A stretch of DNA of 64,000 bases from Euphorbia lathyris. Lineage: Eukaryota > Streptophyta > Magnoliopsida > Malpighiales > Euphorbiaceae. Made by a program: the position numbers and the translations under genes. Every line of letters starts with the position of its first letter. Within the stretch, counting starts at the first letter, position 1. The stretch covers positions 55,080,395 through 55,144,394 of the forward strand of contig NC_088912.1 in NCBI RefSeq assembly GCF_963576675.1. Direction: 5' to 3'. Of the stretch, positions 11,378 to 22,130 are shown in pieces. Under the pieces are notes generated by a model. It was not told the origin of the DNA. It saw only the letters and a list, made by a program, of their open reading frames with translations, and ran no database searches.

Positions 11378-12128
11378 AGCACGCTCACGGTCTTGAGTAC
11401 TCTTTTTTCCTTTAGCAAGCTTTTTTTTTCCCATGTGGGTTTTCTTGTTAAACGGTTATCAAATGAAGCTCCTTTATAAAAGACCTATTCGCTGTAATAA
11501 GGTGTCTTTTCCATCAATAAACATGGTTGATCAACTTTATATCCTTTACTGTTGCAATTTCAGTATGTTACAAAGAGAACATCCCGAGTTCTCTACATTC
11601 ACAATAGATCCGCCACTAGGCGGATCATGGTCACCGATAGAGTTAAAACGATCCTTGGACGCAAGGTCTCTACACTCTCATATCCTTCCCAGAGAAGGAT
11701 TTATAAGTCCTGCAGGCGGATCATTTCACCTCAAAGATAGGTAACAAATTGAACCCTTGGGCAGCTTTACTTCCTCCAAGAAGGAATAGAACAACTTCAA
11801 AACCTTCACAAAGGTTCATATAATGGAGTATGGCTGGCCACCTACTCCAATCTTTAAGTAGAAACGGAAAAATAGGGTTATCCCCTTTCTTCTTCGCCCT
11901 CACTACTTGAGGATCCTCCTCCGCATTCATAGATTCGCCACCAGTAAAGATACCACCTAAGGGACAAAATCTAACGAACAGACAAAATCAAATCATTCGT
12001 CACAACTATGATGTCACTATACGTGTCGGCCATAAAAGAGTATCGAACAAAATGCTCACCGAAGCATAGAACGGCGCGCAGAAGTCCAAAAGCCCTGAAG
12101 GACTTTAAAAGCCTTTTGAGGGGGCTTC
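11378..12128 (+). other. Tat-2 3' untranslated region with polypurine tract
   Basis: No ORF resembling a protein. Contains an inverted repeat at 11607-11626 (GATCCGCC-ACTA-GGCGGATC) echoing the LTR palindrome. The polypurine tract (GAGGGGG) lies at 12118-12124, just before the 3' LTR. Confidence 0.7.
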
Positions 12129-12604
12129 TGATAACATCGGGATATTATCGCAAGGACCAAAAGAGATAATCGCCTCAAGTATGCCACGTGGCATAGGAAG
12201 CCGCCCGGTGGATCCCCCTGGGTTAGCTCTAAGAGATCCGCTGGCGGATCTCTATGGCGAATCTCTCCATTTACCTAAGTAACGGCTAACCGTCAACTCG
12301 GCCATAATGATCATTAAATGAATCATTAATAGTCTTAACCCGCCAGGTTAAGAGTAACTTGTAACCGCCATTAAATGAGCATTAATGGAGACTCTCTAGT
12401 TACCTAGAAGTTACAAATCCATCAAACTATAAATAGCCTACGTCTAGGCTATCGAGGTATATATATTCTTACTCTTCGCTAAGCTTTGTCCATACAGTTT
12501 ATTCTCCATATTTGTTACTGACTTTAGCATCGGAGTGTCCCCGGCCGATCCCAACGGCGCCTCACAGGGACGTGATCCGATCAGAAATTTCTCCAGTGTT
12601 ATCA
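12129..12604 (+). repeat. 3' LTR of Tat-2
   Basis: 476 bp, differing from the 5' LTR at one position in my comparison (CCTCACAGG here, CCTCGCAGG in the 5' copy). Followed by target duplication ATCCT 12605-12609. The 22-nt palindrome recurs at 12232-12253. Confidence 0.95.
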
Positions 12605-15490
12605 ATCCTCCTCAAGTGCTTTTCTGCTCAAGCTTGTCTCGTCCATAGTCAACATCAGTGTATCCAACGAGTGTGAAATCGTTCGTGTTGGGATACCATA
12701 AACCTGCATTCACTGAGCTTTGGAAATATCTAAGGATCCTTTTTACAGCTATGTAATGAGATTCCTTAGGGTCAGCTTGATATCTTGTGCAGTAACATAC
12801 TGAGTACTGTATATCTGGCCTACTTGCCGTTAGATAGAGTAGAGAGCCTATCATACCTTGATATAACTTGCTGTCTACTGACTTACCTTTTTCATCAGCA
12901 CAAAGTACAGTGTCAGTACCCATTGGGGTAGATATTGGCTTACAATTTTCCATATCAAATTTCTTCAATATCTCATTGGCATACTTAGTCTGACTAATGA
13001 AGATGCCATTCTTGCCTTGTTTGATTTGAAGTCCAAGGAAGAAGTTGAGTTCTCCCATCATTGACATTTCAAACTCAGTTTGCATTTGTTTGCTAAATTC
13101 CTTACACATAGACTCATTAGTAGCACCAAAAATAATATCATCTACATATATTTGTGCCAACGGGGTATCTTTACCCTTTTTCTTAATAATAAGGTTGTGT
13201 CAGCTTTTCCTCTAACATAGTTTCTGGTCAGCAGAAAGCTGGTCAGCCTTTCGTACCAAGCACGTGGTGCTTGCTTCAGGCCGTACAGAGCCTTTTTGAG
13301 TTTATAAACATGGTTTGGAAATTTTGGATCCTCAAACCCTGGAGGCTGACTAACATAAACCTCTTCGTTTATAACTCCATTAAAAAATGCACTTTTAACA
13401 TCCATTTGGAACAATTTAAAGTTCATAAAGCTAGCATACGCACACAATATTCTTATAGCCTCTAATCTAGCTACGGGTGCAAAAGTCTCACCATAGTCAA
13501 TACCTTCCTGCTGACTGTAACCTTGAGCTACAAGTCTGCAGGATAGGTGTTTCAACATTTTCTGCAGGATTGTATTGGTCAGCAAAGATAATTTCAGGTT
13601 CGTTCTTACCTTTGGTCAGCCCTTGAGGTTGTGACTCAATGGCTCCATTTTGGTCAGCGGAAGCTGAGCATGTGTCATCTTCGGTGGGCTGACTTGTTTT
13701 CCCTGCAGGGTCAGTTTCATTGAACTCAACATGTACAGACTCTTCTAAAACCTGAGTTCGTTTATTAAACACCCTATATGCTTTGCTGTTTGTTGAGTAC
13801 CCTAAGAAGATAGCTTCATCAGCTTTAGAATCAAACTTTAGCAAGGTTGCCTTTAGTATTTAAAATAAAACACTTGCAACCAAAGGCACGAAAATATCCA
13901 ATATTTGGTTTTCGTCCTTTCCAAAGTTCATAGGGGGTTTTCTTAAGTATAGGTCTGACTAGAGCCCTATTGAGTATATAGCAAGCTGTGTTGACAGCTT
14001 CACCCAGAAATACTTTGGAAGCCTATTCTCACTCAGCATTGTCCTAGCTATTTTAACTAAGGTTCTGTTCTTCCTTTCAACTACCCCATTTTGTTGAGGA
14101 GTTCTAGGAGCAGAAAAATTATGGTCAATGCCGCTGACTTCATAGAATTCATCAAATTGTTGATTTTTGAATTCTCCGCCATTATCACTTCGGATGTGAG
14201 CTAATTTTAGGTCTTTGTCATTTTCAAGTTTTCTAATCAGTGTTGAGAACATCTCAAAGGCTTCATCCTTGCTACTCAGCAGGATGACCCAAATATACCG
14301 AGATAAGTCATCTACAATGACCAAGGAAAATCTCTTACCACCCAAGCTCAGCGGCTGGACTGGTCCGAAAAGATCCAAGTGTAGTAACTCTAATGAGCGC
14401 TTGGTTGAGACTAAATTTTTACTTTGAAAAGACTTTTTGGTTTGTTTACCTTGCTGACAAGCATTACACAGTTGATCCTTCTCAAACATGAGTTTGGGTA
14501 ATCCCTCAACTAATTGCTTTCTTGCTAGTTTGGCTAGGAGGTCCATGCTTACATGACCAAGTCACCTATGCCATAGCCAGGAATTATTTTCCTTTGACAC
14601 TAAACATATAATTTTTGAAAACTTCTTTTCTAGGTTTAGCATGAAAACGTTTTCAACATGAGGGGCGGTTAAAATTAATTCATTTGTTTTTCCCTCGAGT
14701 ATCCTACACTCAGTGGCATCAAATAGAACCTTTCTACCGCTGTCACACCCAAGCTACGCTCAATAGGTTATATTTAAGACCCCTGACTAAGGCGACTGAC
14801 TCAATAGTAGGATTACCACCAATGGTACCTGAGCCTACTATCTTACCCTTTTTGTTGTCTCCAAAACTTACACTCCTCCTCATTTATGCATAAGTGTGAT
14901 GAACTGAGTTTCATCACCAGCCATATGCCTTGAGCATGCGCTGTCAATGTACCATAGCTTTGACTTCTCAACACATCTCAGGCTCACCTGCAATGTAACT
15001 AGTTATTTTTAAGTACCCAATTCTTTTTGGGTCCTCGTTTGTTAGAGTCAACAGGTGATGCATCATATTTAATTTTGTGACGGCATACATTTATAGTGTG
15101 GCCATCTTTCCCACAAAAGTCACAATAAACTACCCTTTGGGGGTATTTCCACTTTTGGTTAGAACGATTGTGCTAAGCATACCAGCATACCTTTGTGGTA
15201 TGTCCTTTCTTTCCGCAGAAGTCACATTGGACATTCTGCTGAGTATTCCACCTTCACTGACTGGTACCCGAGTACTCAGCTTTTGGATGGAACCTCTTCT
15301 TAGCCGATGTATTCAGCTGGTTCTGTATTGATGTGATATCCTTCCTCAGTTTCTTAGAATCTGATTGGACTTCAGAGACAAATCTATGCATGATTTTTAG
15401 ATTTTCATCTTGCCTAGTGTTGTCCTAAAGGAGATGTCGAAGGTCACTGAGTTTGACCTCCTCAATCTCATCACATCGCCTGCTGAGTGC
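12605..15490 (-). pseudogene. pol: Sirevirus pol: protease, integrase, reverse transcriptase (frameshifted)
   Basis: In minus order: a CDFCGKDGHTINVC knuckle near 15130-15080; a protease-type WYIDSACSRHMAGDE at about 14960-14900; an integrase with HLDLFGPVQ, RSDNGGEF and PQQNGVVERKNRT at 14400-14060; the linker MLKFDSKADEAIFLGYS (13844 on); [33 protein letters not shown] and [14 protein letters not shown] (13585-13142); then catalytic YVDD and the RNase H start (13160-12612). Segments lie in different frames at about 13500, 13150 and 13900, so the copy is not translatable as one polyprotein. RNase H continues at 6757 beyond Tat-2. Confidence 0.88.
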
Positions 15491-15492
15491 TC

Positions 15493-16586
15493 TTACTTTT
15501 TTATTACACTTTTTTTTATCAGTGTATAGAGATCACTCAGGGCATTAATCATTTCATTTCCGAGCAAGGGTAGAGATATTACCTCAGCTGTATGTTCCTC
15601 ATGATCAGATTCATTAGAGAGGTCAGCTTGCTTAGAGAGACAGTGGTCAGCAGATTCGTCAGCCATGAAACAGATGTTAGTTGACTCAGTGGCATCAGCT
15701 TCTGACGAGGTTGACTCATCACTATCACTCCACATGTGGCCACCATTGCCTTTCTGCTTCCTTTCTTGTCCCTCTTTAAGGTAGGACAACTTGATTTGAT
15801 GTGCCCGACTTGATGGCATTCAAAGCAAGTAACCTGCTTTGAGCTGTCCTTCTTGTGTCTGCTATCGCTAGACTCAGCTTTGTATTTATCGCTTCTTTTG
15901 AATGGACTTTTGCTGTTCTTATCATTTTTCCTGAACAGCTTCTTCATATTCCTAGTAAACGTGGCCATCTCCTCATCATCTGATGAGTCAGCTTCAGTTG
16001 AGTCGGCTTTCATGACAAGAGATTTTTGATTCTTGTCCTCGGTTTTTTCTTTAGCCTCAAAGTTTTTCATGGAAATCTCATGGGTCAATAGAGATCCGAT
16101 GAGCTCATCATATTTGTATGTGGTCAGGTCCTGAGCTTCTTCAACAACTGTCTTCTTAGCTTGCCAGCTTTTGGGGAGACTTCTCAAGATTTTCTTCACC
16201 TGTTCTTCTTTTGTGAAGTTCTTGCCGAGTATCTTAAGCTCATTTATGATGTTAGTGAATCTTGCATTCATCTCGGAGATGTCTTCATTATCATTCATCT
16301 CGAACAGCTCGTATAGCCGCATATGCTGATTCACTTTGGACTCATTGACCTTGCTAGTTCCTTCATAGGTCACTTCTAGCTTCTTCCAGATTTCTTGTGC
16401 TGACTCACAACCTGAAATCTTATTGTACTCTGCAGGATCTAACGCACAGTGAAGCATATTGATAGCCGAAGCATTATTTTGTAATTTCTTAAGGTCATCT
16501 TCTGACCACTTAGCCTCACTTTTGATAGTTTTTACACCATCAATGGTTTCATAGGGAACAAAGGGCCTTGGACTATAGCTAGCCAT
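15493..16586 (-). pseudogene. gag: Sirevirus gag, frameshift near its C-terminus
   Basis: ATG at 16584-16586; 335 codons open to 15579. An N-terminal copia gag (UBN2 type) runs from about residues 20 to 190: LKILGKNFTKEEQVKKILRS, SWQAKKTVVEEAQDL and YDELIGSLLTHEI. An acidic/basic linker and a CX2CX4HX4C knuckle (CFECHQVGHIKSSC) follow near residue 262. The frame that keeps the lineage-typical WSDSDEST segment is the one open from 15819 to 15493, so a frameshift lies around 15760-15800. Gag coats element RNA in virus-like particles. Confidence 0.85.
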
Positions 16587-16790
16587 GCACTCATATTTGT
16601 TGCCTGAATGAAGTTTTTCATTCTGTTCTTCTAAAATGTATAATTAAATCCAAAGAACAGAGGAGGCCGACTAATAGATAATCCCTCAGGGAGTATCTGG
16701 GTTCTCTGATTTCCTGGAAGGAAACGAGTGCTGTTCTCAGCCATTACAGGGATCAGCTCAAGATAGTTTTATCTTGAATAGTGAGCTACT

Positions 16791-16804
16791 GAGCTCTGAT
16801 ACCA
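16791..16804 (-). other. Primer-binding site, initiator-Met tRNA type
   Basis: Reads TGGTATCAGAGCTC on the minus strand, two bases from the LTR end. This is the standard copia PBS complementary to the 3' end of initiator methionine tRNA. Confidence 0.9.
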
Positions 16805-16806
16805 CT

Positions 16807-17098
16807 TGTTGGTCCCGTGTAACGTAGTAGGATTAGTTCCAATGGGGGGGGGGGGTTAGGAACTAATATAACTTTTTGCTTAATAATGCTGACTTAATTA
16901 AATGTTAGATATTTTAACTCAGCTTTAGGTCAGCAAGGCTGAGTGAGATGTAAGACAGCTTTAATCAGATACTGACTAGAGCTGTTTTAATATTGAGTTG
17001 GGAAATAACACTTTAAGTTAGTTTCCAACTCAGCACTCTGGTTACTCAGCGTTGACTTTTACAGATTATTTACTAAGAAATTTTAAGCAAGCAACACA

Positions 17099-17161
<63 letters not shown>

Positions 17162-18241
17162 AGAGAAAGGGTTAGAGATTACTCAGCAGACTTATCCTGG
17201 TTCGGCCTCACCGCCTACGTCCAGTCCCCAGAATTCTTTCGAGCTTTTTCAATCCTCTACTGAGCTCTTTAAAGGTAGAGCACAAACCTTTTACAATAGC
17301 AACTGAGTATGCAAGAGTACCGTCCTCTATTTGTCTACTCAATCCTATCTACCACTGAACACTATAACCGAGTATTCAGATTTTCTCTACCACTGAGTAC
17401 TATAACCGAGTACTCAGCTTCACTCTTCTAACCTTTTACAAATGATAAGAAATTGTTCTTAATACAACAAAGAATACTTTAGATGATAGAGTCAATCTAG
17501 ACTTCTACACAATCATTGGAATTGGGTGTAAGAGCTTGCTTTTTTTTCCAGACGGCTTCTATTTTGGATTATCACTTAGTAAAGATTTCGTTTGTCTGTA
17601 TATCTCTTGTATTTTTTTCGTGTAAGATCCAAGTGATGATTTGGCCTATTTATAACAATCTTTGTGTCTTCAATCATTTGAATTCTGATATAGCCATTGT
17701 ATGATAAACGGTCTTCTTCGTCATCACGTGGTCAGCTTCAGAGCTGCAAGCCAATCCTGTCTTCTGTTTTTACCAGACGCCAGGTTCGCCAGTTTCATCT
17801 TCTTGCGCCAGGTTTGTCTTCTTGCGCCAGGTTTGTCTTTTTGCCAAAAGTCAGACGGTCCATGCATCTCGAAAAGGTCTTTAAAACGGATTTCCAAGAC
17901 TTCTAATTTGTGTCAGACCTTGTCTGTCAAGTTGACGGATCATTGACACTGACTTGATTGTTACTCAGCTTGACTCAACGGCTTCGCCTTCAAGCTTTTC
18001 TGAAGAAGCCATTTCTTTCGTAAAACTGAGTTGCATTCCACTCAGCTTCCGCTGTGTGACTTCTTATGCTGACTTTGTTCTGTCTTTCTTTTATGGACTT
18101 TCAGTTCCTGTTCTCGTTAGTTAACTTACTCAACATTGAACAAACACATTAGTATAATTAAATCAAAGCACTTAAATTTAATTGTTTTAATCATGGGAAT
18201 AATTTTGTCAAATCAAAATCATGTGGAAAGGTGTTTCAACA
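16807..18241 (-). repeat. 5' LTR of the Sirevirus (1435 bp)
   Basis: TGTTGGTCCC at the left and GTGTTTCAACA at the right in plus orientation; adjoins the PBS. The same LTR family forms the solo LTR at 54618-56103 (opposite orientation) and the fragments at 60905 and 63943. It contains an 11- to 12-base G run near 16845 and an (AT)n tract at 17102-17159. Confidence 0.9.
17102..17159. repeat. (AT)n microsatellite inside Sirevirus LTR
   Basis: About 58 bp of uninterrupted AT dinucleotides. Confidence 0.98.
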
Positions 18242-18363
18242 TGCCATAAATAGATCACTAATGGGTCAGGCCCGTTTACTCCATTTATTCCTACATCTCC
18301 CACTCACATGTAACAGAAACATATTCTATCACTAAATCTCATTCATACTCACAAATAGTTCGT
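18242..18363 (-). mobile_element. Remnant of another copia element (internal 3' end, PPT, LTR tip)
   Basis: On the minus strand a GTGGGAGA purine tract is followed by TGTAGGAATAAATGG..., the usual arrangement of polypurine tract and LTR start in plant copia elements. It is cut by the Sirevirus LTR on the left and the Athila LTR on the right, so both landed in or beside it. Only 122 bp remain, so the family is not assigned. Confidence 0.5.
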
Positions 18364-19876
18364 TGATAGGGGTAAAAACCCCTATATTTAGGTACGGTTT
18401 AGTTTAAGTTTTTCTTCAATAAGCGAGCAATTCTCACATTTATATGTATGTGTGTGTGTTAATTAGATTTTGTATATGCTTTATTTACTTTTGTGGTTTA
18501 AGTTCGTTTTCTGATTGTTTTTGGGCAAATATTGCCAAACTAACACGTATGTTAGCTTTCAATTATTTATTATGGCTAAATGATCCACCAAAAGTCGCAC
18601 CAAACAGAGTTTTTACTCAAATCAAGCGATTGGTGGGCCAATTTAGCCTCGAAACTAATGTCATTTGGAGTTTACATGCGTGTGCAGGTCAAAACAGGAA
18701 CAAGTTTGGGCGAAAATCGCGTCTCAAGGACACCTAGTAGTCACGCGGAGCGTTTGGGCACATGTTGGTCGCCAAACTGGCCATTTTAGGCCAACTCGGC
18801 GAGCTGGCACTGCTAGTGCGGTGATCTGACACTTCGGCGAGCTGGCTCACCCAGCTCGGTGAGCTGGCGCTCAGGAATTAGTCTTTTGACTGATTCCTGG
18901 CCCCACGACACCACGACCGCGTCCCCATTTTCCCACCTGCAAAAGGAAATGAATTCAATCAGATTTGGGACTCAAAACCGCAACTATAAATAGAACCTTT
19001 TCAATGTAAATTAGATATCTTTCTCTTTTGTAAAAATCCTAGCTTCCCCCTTGAAGAATCCTCTTCATCCTCTCCATCTCCTCCATCATCCATTGAAGAA
19101 CATTTGAAGCTCCACTCCCCGAGGATTATTCAAGGTTCGCTCCTTAAGTCCTAGGAAGACGCCTGCAGTGGTAGACAGGTTCCCTGAAAGGGATTTTCTT
19201 ACTCTTTTACATATTGTTTATCTATTGATCCAGTCTATGAATCCTAGGCTTATTGTATCTCCGTGACAATTTTCTCCATCTTTAATGTTAATACAATTCT
19301 TGTTTTGTTCAATTGATTCATCTATGTTAATCTTTGTCTTACGCTTTGTTTGATTGGTTTAACTCATTCATAAATCCAAATATTTTGTTGGCACATATTG
19401 CGAGCTGAATCTGACCTAGTCAGAGCCTATAAAATTGATGACTTTATAGAAGATTAAGCCCAAATTTATGAGCCTTAGAGCTAGTTTTGGCCTTACAAGG
19501 GAATCACGAACTAGGAACCATAGAAGGATAAGTAGGGTTAATCGCCTCAAACATAAGTGACTTAGATTATGTTATTAATTGGTTGTCTAAACAGATTATA
19601 TTCATCATTATCGTATCATTCCATATCCCTTCGGGTAATTACATTATTGAAAGATCACTTAGGAGTAGAATAACTTAGATAGGAGTAGTTTAACTTAATC
19701 AAAACCAAGCTTAAACCCCCCAAAGCCTAGATAACACTAGAAACCGAGTAGCTCGATACTTGCAGGAGTAAATCCTATGGATTCGATACTTGGACTTGTC
19801 CAGATTATTACTTGATAACGACGGGGTACACTTATCCCATAGTGAGTCTACTGGACCAACATCTGTAGGCGCATCA
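18364..19876 (+). repeat. Athila 5' LTR (1513 bp)
   Basis: Begins TGATAGGGGTAAAAACCCCTA, the typical Athila-group LTR start with a short inverted repeat, and ends GCGCATCA just before the PBS. Confidence 0.85.
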
Positions 19877-19882
19877 AGTTTT

Positions 19883-19900
19883 TGGCGCCGTTGCTGGGGA
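19883..19900 (+). other. Athila primer-binding site, Asp-tRNA type
   Basis: TGGCGCCGTTGCTGGGGA is one base from the usual Athila PBS complementary to the 3' end of tRNA-Asp. Confidence 0.88.
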
Positions 19901-20085
19901 TTTATTTTCTCTGCAATATCGAACCAAAGGTCGAAGTTGTTAGTTTAGGCATTCATTCTGTTCATAATTTTTGCTTTTATACCTTTTATACTTGTTCATA
20001 TACAATTCTTTTATACATTATAAAAGTTGTAATATTGTGAATTCTGTACCTCTTACATTAGTAAATTTTATTTTTCATCACTATC

Positions 20086-20850
20086 ATGGATAACAGAATT
20101 CTAGAACCATCCATGACTGACTTTAACAAGAAAATGGATTTCCTTGTGGATTCTCTTAGCCGTAAAAACCCAACAAGGATGCCATTTTGTACACGATGTG
20201 GCCAGAATCACCACGGTGAGGTATGCCATGTTAACCAATTTATGCCTAGAGGTGAGAATGTAAGTTATTTGGGTAATCGTCAAAGGTATAATTTTGAACC
20301 CACAACTTACAACCATTACGATTGCGAAAACACTCAGTATCCGTTAGGGCCATGCATGTCACCCACGGATAATCTCTCTTACTTCCAGCCTAACTTTGAT
20401 TTTCATGGCAGGCAAACAGGGTATTCAGAGGAAATAATGGTTCTCTTAGAGGACATATCTACCCGACTTGCAGCCAATGAGGCGGTCTGCAGGGCCCAGA
20501 GTGAGCAAATTGCCATAATTAGACATGAAGAAAGGGAGTACCAGGAGGCGATCACCTCACAGGAGGAAATGGTTCAAGCCATCGCCTTGAGAAGTGGTAA
20601 GGAAGTTGACACACCCGTGCCACCCCAGTCACAAGTACAATTGTCACCTCAGGTAAGTAAGGAACCAGAAGTGGTAAGCAACCCCAGTCCTGTGTCTGAA
20701 AACTCAGCTCCTAAAGTAGCTGTACAAAAATTGGTTAGACCTTACATTCCAAAACTGCCATTCCCACAGAAACAGAAAAAGACTAACCTAGATAAGAAAT
20801 TTGCTAGATTTTTAGAAATCTTCAGTAGGCTAGAAATTAACATTCATTAA
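20086..20850 (+). pseudogene. gag: Athila gag, C-terminal part only
   Basis: 254 codons. An ATG leads directly into the Athila gag region after the capsid: a CTRCGQNHHGEVC zinc knuckle at residues 35-47, AIALRSGKE near 166, and the signature PKLPFPQKQKK...DKKFARFLEIF at the end. The capsid half expected upstream is missing. After the stop at 20848-20850 the family sequence continues in another frame (EEMPNYVKFLKDMLS, ALTEQCSAII) to about 21000. So there is an internal deletion upstream, a frameshift near 20845 and a 3' truncation. Confidence 0.8.
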
Positions 20851-21233
20851 TAGAAGCATTGGAGGAAATGCCGAATTATGTAAAATTTCTTAAAGACATG
20901 TTGTCCAAGAAAAAGAAGTTCGGGAAAAATGAAATAGTGGCATTGACAGAGCAATGCTCGGCCATAATCACTCACAAGTTACCCTCCAAACTGAACCCCA
21001 ACAACAACAACCGATAAAGGGAGAAAGAACAAACTGCTACAAATAAAGAAGAAACTACCAAATCTACCATAATAGATTAATAAAAAAATGTATTCAATAA
21101 AGAAAAAGTAAAACAAAGCAAATAAGGGTTTTATGTTCCGGCTAAAAGCTAGAAGAAAACATCAAAACCTAGAAGAAGAGAGTTTCTTAACTAGTAAAAT
21201 CGAATTAGTTAGTAAAATACAAGTCATTATGTA

Positions 21234-21409
21234 CAGTAAAATCTCTATATAGGAATATACTTGGGACCGAGCTATTTGTATAACAATTGAGATGTTATTA
21301 CTAAATAGAGTTTGGTAATAGAGGTTATTACCAAGTTGGGACCGAGTTTTTTTTATAACAAAATAAATGTTATTCCTATATAGATTATTCCTATACAGAG
21401 GTTTTACTG
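21234..21409. mobile_element. Emigrant-like MITE (pogo/mariner type), 176 bp
   Basis: Terminal inverted repeats CAGTAAAATCTCTATATAGG and its mirror, CCTATACAGAGGTTTTACTG, flanked by TA at 21232-21233 and 21410-21411. These match the CAGTAAAACCTCTAT ends known from Emigrant-type MITEs. TGGGACCGAG occurs near each end. No coding capacity. Confidence 0.88.
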
Positions 21410-21411
21410 TA

Positions 21412-22130
21412 CTAAGTTTTTTAAAAAGGTGTTGATATTCAACGAATATAACTCGCCACATGGCACTTAAGAGACCTGAATCAATTCGGGGGAAAAAAGA
21501 TGTGATGCCTTCTCAGTAAAGTAGAGCAGTACAACTACATATTAGGAACTTTGATTCAGAAAGTCTCACTAGACCTATCCAATTGTTACTATGATCACGC
21601 CCGATCATGAGAATCATATACGATGCACTTCATCCTATCAACAGTAGACACATGGCCCACCTCACTCATAAACTCATGATGTTTTTTATAGCCCGACATT
21701 AGTATAATAGAGTAAGCTCAACTCAAGGTACACAAGTTCATTGATTCTATTAAATTTACGTTACAACTTACATCATCCTTCAATCTTTTTATAAACTGAC
21801 TTTGGAACAATGGTCCCTTTTACAATTTTGTTATGGTAATCACATGTTTATAGATGTACTATCAAGATTGAAACACATGAATGTTTTAAAGTTTAGGGTT
21901 GTCCCTCCCCCTCCAACCAAACGCTCCGATTTACCATAAACCCACGTAATTTTCTTCTGAACTCCGAAAACCCTCTGTATTTCTCTAGACTCCTCTTTGT
22001 CACTGTATGTAGGGTTCCCATTTCTTATTCTCAAGATCCTGCCTTTCATATTCTCTTTTTCCTTTCACTCCTACAAACTTCTAAATCCCTCATTTGGGTT
22101 AGGGTTTCTTCTCCAACTCTGCACTTATCA
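21412..22130 (+). promoter_or_regulatory. CCT4 upstream region
   Basis: About 700 bp between the MITE and the CCT4 start. It has no gene. A TTAGGGTTT (telo-box, reverse of AAACCCTAA) at 22099-22107 lies 24 bp before the ATG, probably in the 5' UTR. Telo-boxes are common in plant genes of the translation and growth machinery. No clear TATA box could be assigned. Confidence 0.5.

Larger units (their letters stand above)
6758..12604 (+). mobile_element. Complete Ty3/gypsy Tat-lineage retrotransposon (Tat-2), 5847 bp
   Basis: Two 476-bp LTRs (6758-7233, 12129-12604) with TG...CA ends flank a gag remnant, protease, RT, two RNase H domains and integrase. A 5-bp target duplication ATCCT occurs at 6753-6757 and 12605-12609. 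The second, archaeal-type RNase H after a degenerate first one is typical of the Tat lineage. Comparing the LTRs base by base I found one difference (7193 g versus its partner a in the 3' LTR), so insertion was recent. The capsid part of gag is missing, and pol has stops and a frame change, so this copy is non-autonomous. Confidence 0.93.
2556..18241 (-). mobile_element. Sirevirus (Ty1/copia, SIRE-like) element, interrupted; left LTR outside window
   Basis: In minus-strand order: 5' LTR 16807-18241, iMet-type PBS 16791-16804, gag 15493-16586, pol (protease, integrase, RT) 12605-15490, RNase H end 6380-6757, and an env-like ORF about 2660-5868. The gag with a CX2CX4HX4C knuckle, the WSDSDES-type segment after it and an extra ORF after RNase H identify the Sirevirus lineage. 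Tat-2 (6758-12604) sits inside the RNase H domain, and an Angela-like element cuts the 3' end at 2555/2556. The copy has several frameshifts. Confidence 0.85.
18364..21060 (+). mobile_element. Truncated Athila-lineage Ty3/gypsy element
   Basis: LTR 18364-19876, PBS 19883-19900, leader, then the C-terminal part of an Athila gag (20086-20850 and the next frame to about 21010). Protease, RT, integrase, env-like ORF and 3' LTR are all missing, so the element is a 5' fragment. Confidence 0.85.

Noticed and set aside
17102..17306. ORF with (IY)n repeat at 17052-17306
   Set aside because: The repeat is the translation of an (AT)n microsatellite in an LTR.
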